Shown: positions 4,895 through 5,166 of the stretch, in pieces
Position numbering within the stretch: position 1 is the first letter of the stretch
Layout: every line of letters starts with the position of its first letter
DNA from: Chloroflexota bacterium
GTDB taxonomy: Bacteria; Chloroflexota; Limnocylindria; Limnocylindrales; CSP1-4
DNA length: 5,166 nt
Direction: 5' to 3'
Assembly (NCBI GenBank): GCA_021790715.1
Contig: JAJYGK010000180.1
Location: forward strand, 1 to 5,166
Made by a program: the position numbers and the translations under genes
Notes under the pieces: generated by a model
Seen by the model: only the letters and a program-made list of their open reading frames with translations
Databases searched by the model: none
Told to the model about the DNA's origin: nothing

Positions 4895-5166
4895 TCAGGA
4901 CGCCGTCCGGACGGGCATGATCACGTGGACGTAGTCCGGATCGCCCACGGGGCGGAACACGCCGGGTGACAGCGGTCCGTTGAACTCGAGCGCCAACTGG
5001 TCGGCGTCGACGTTCTGGAGCACCTCCGTCAGGAACCGGGCGTTGAACGCGATCGAGGTGCCCTCCCCCTCCACCGCCGCCTCGATCTCGCCCTCGTTGT
5101 CGCCGATCTCCGCGTTGGCCGAGACCGCGACGGTGCCCGTGCCCTCGGACTGGACGGTGAGCTTCA
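4895..5166 (-). CDS. dnaN: DNA polymerase III beta subunit, sliding clamp (C-terminal 89 residues, truncated by window edge)
   Basis: My own translation of the minus strand from 5164 to the TGA at 4895-4897 gives 89 residues beginning KLTVQSEGTG and ending YVHVIMPVRTAS. This is the third clamp domain of DnaN: GEIEAAVEGEG (25-35), then the strongly conserved IAFNARFLTEVLQNVDADQLALEFNGPLSPGVFRPV, then HVIMPVR, the near-invariant C-terminal strand that in DnaN lies by the protein-binding cleft. DnaN forms the ring dimer that tethers DNA polymerase to the template and recruits repair factors. The 5' part lies beyond the right edge. A three-residue TAS tail follows the usual MPVR ending. The next gene in transcription order is recF, 46 bases on, the classic order next to dnaA and the origin, so dnaA may lie further upstream outside the window. 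Confidence 0.96.
   Translation of the reverse strand, partial: KLTVQSEGTGTVAVSANAEIGDNEGEIEAAVEGEGTSIAFNARFLTEVLQNVDADQLALEFNGPLSPGVFRPVGDPDYVHVIMPVRTAS

Noticed and set aside
1381..4920. A 1179-codon open frame on the plus strand opposite the PP2C-like gene, dciA and recF
   Set aside because: It runs antisense to recF, dciA and a coherent membrane protein gene, and its translation is an Arg/His/Gly/Pro/Ala-rich mixture with no recognisable motif. Long antisense frames are expected in GC-rich genomes with strong third-position G/C.

Overview
The window is a high-GC bacterial chromosomal segment, roughly 70% G+C by eye, and it is almost fully coding. It sits in the dnaN-recF replication/repair neighbourhood that in many bacteria lies near dnaA and the chromosomal origin. 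The residue patterns of the BFN-domain protein and the cluster composition would fit a high-GC Chloroflexota lineage. A deep actinobacterial lineage is the main alternative. This assignment is tentative because it rests on family resemblance alone.

Layout. Bases 1-466 (+) hold the C-terminal part of a family 2 glycosyltransferase of the polyprenyl-phosphate sugar transferase type, running off the left edge. It converges, with only 10 bases between the stop codons, on a minus-strand gene block that fills the rest of the window. In transcription order (right to left) the block is: dnaN (C-terminal 89 residues only, running off the right edge); recF (376 aa, complete); a 116-aa DUF721/DciA-type protein whose GTG start overlaps the recF stop; a 757-aa membrane protein that joins a degenerate PP2C-like domain, one transmembrane helix, a helical linker, a beta-propeller-like domain and a Pro/basic tail; and a 176-aa bifunctional nuclease (BFN/DUF151) protein.

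How they work together. DnaN (sliding clamp), RecF (loading of RecA at gaps) and DciA (replicative helicase loading) form the familiar replication-repair set. The PP2C-like receptor gene starts only 10 bases after the dciA stop, so it is probably co-transcribed with that set, although gyrB often follows in this position in actinobacteria. The BFN gene comes after a 79-bp gap and may have its own promoter.

Most notable points. (1) The large membrane protein keeps the outline of a PP2C phosphatase but has lost key metal-binding aspartates, so it may be a pseudophosphatase sensor that couples an extracytoplasmic propeller to the cytoplasm. (2) A near-identical 14-bp sequence containing a TAGAAT/TAGACT hexamer lies 6-7 bases upstream of the ATG of both the receptor gene and the BFN gene, which fits promoters for leaderless mRNAs. 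No RNA genes, CRISPR arrays, insertion sequences or prophage genes were seen, and no gene-free stretch exceeds 80 bases.
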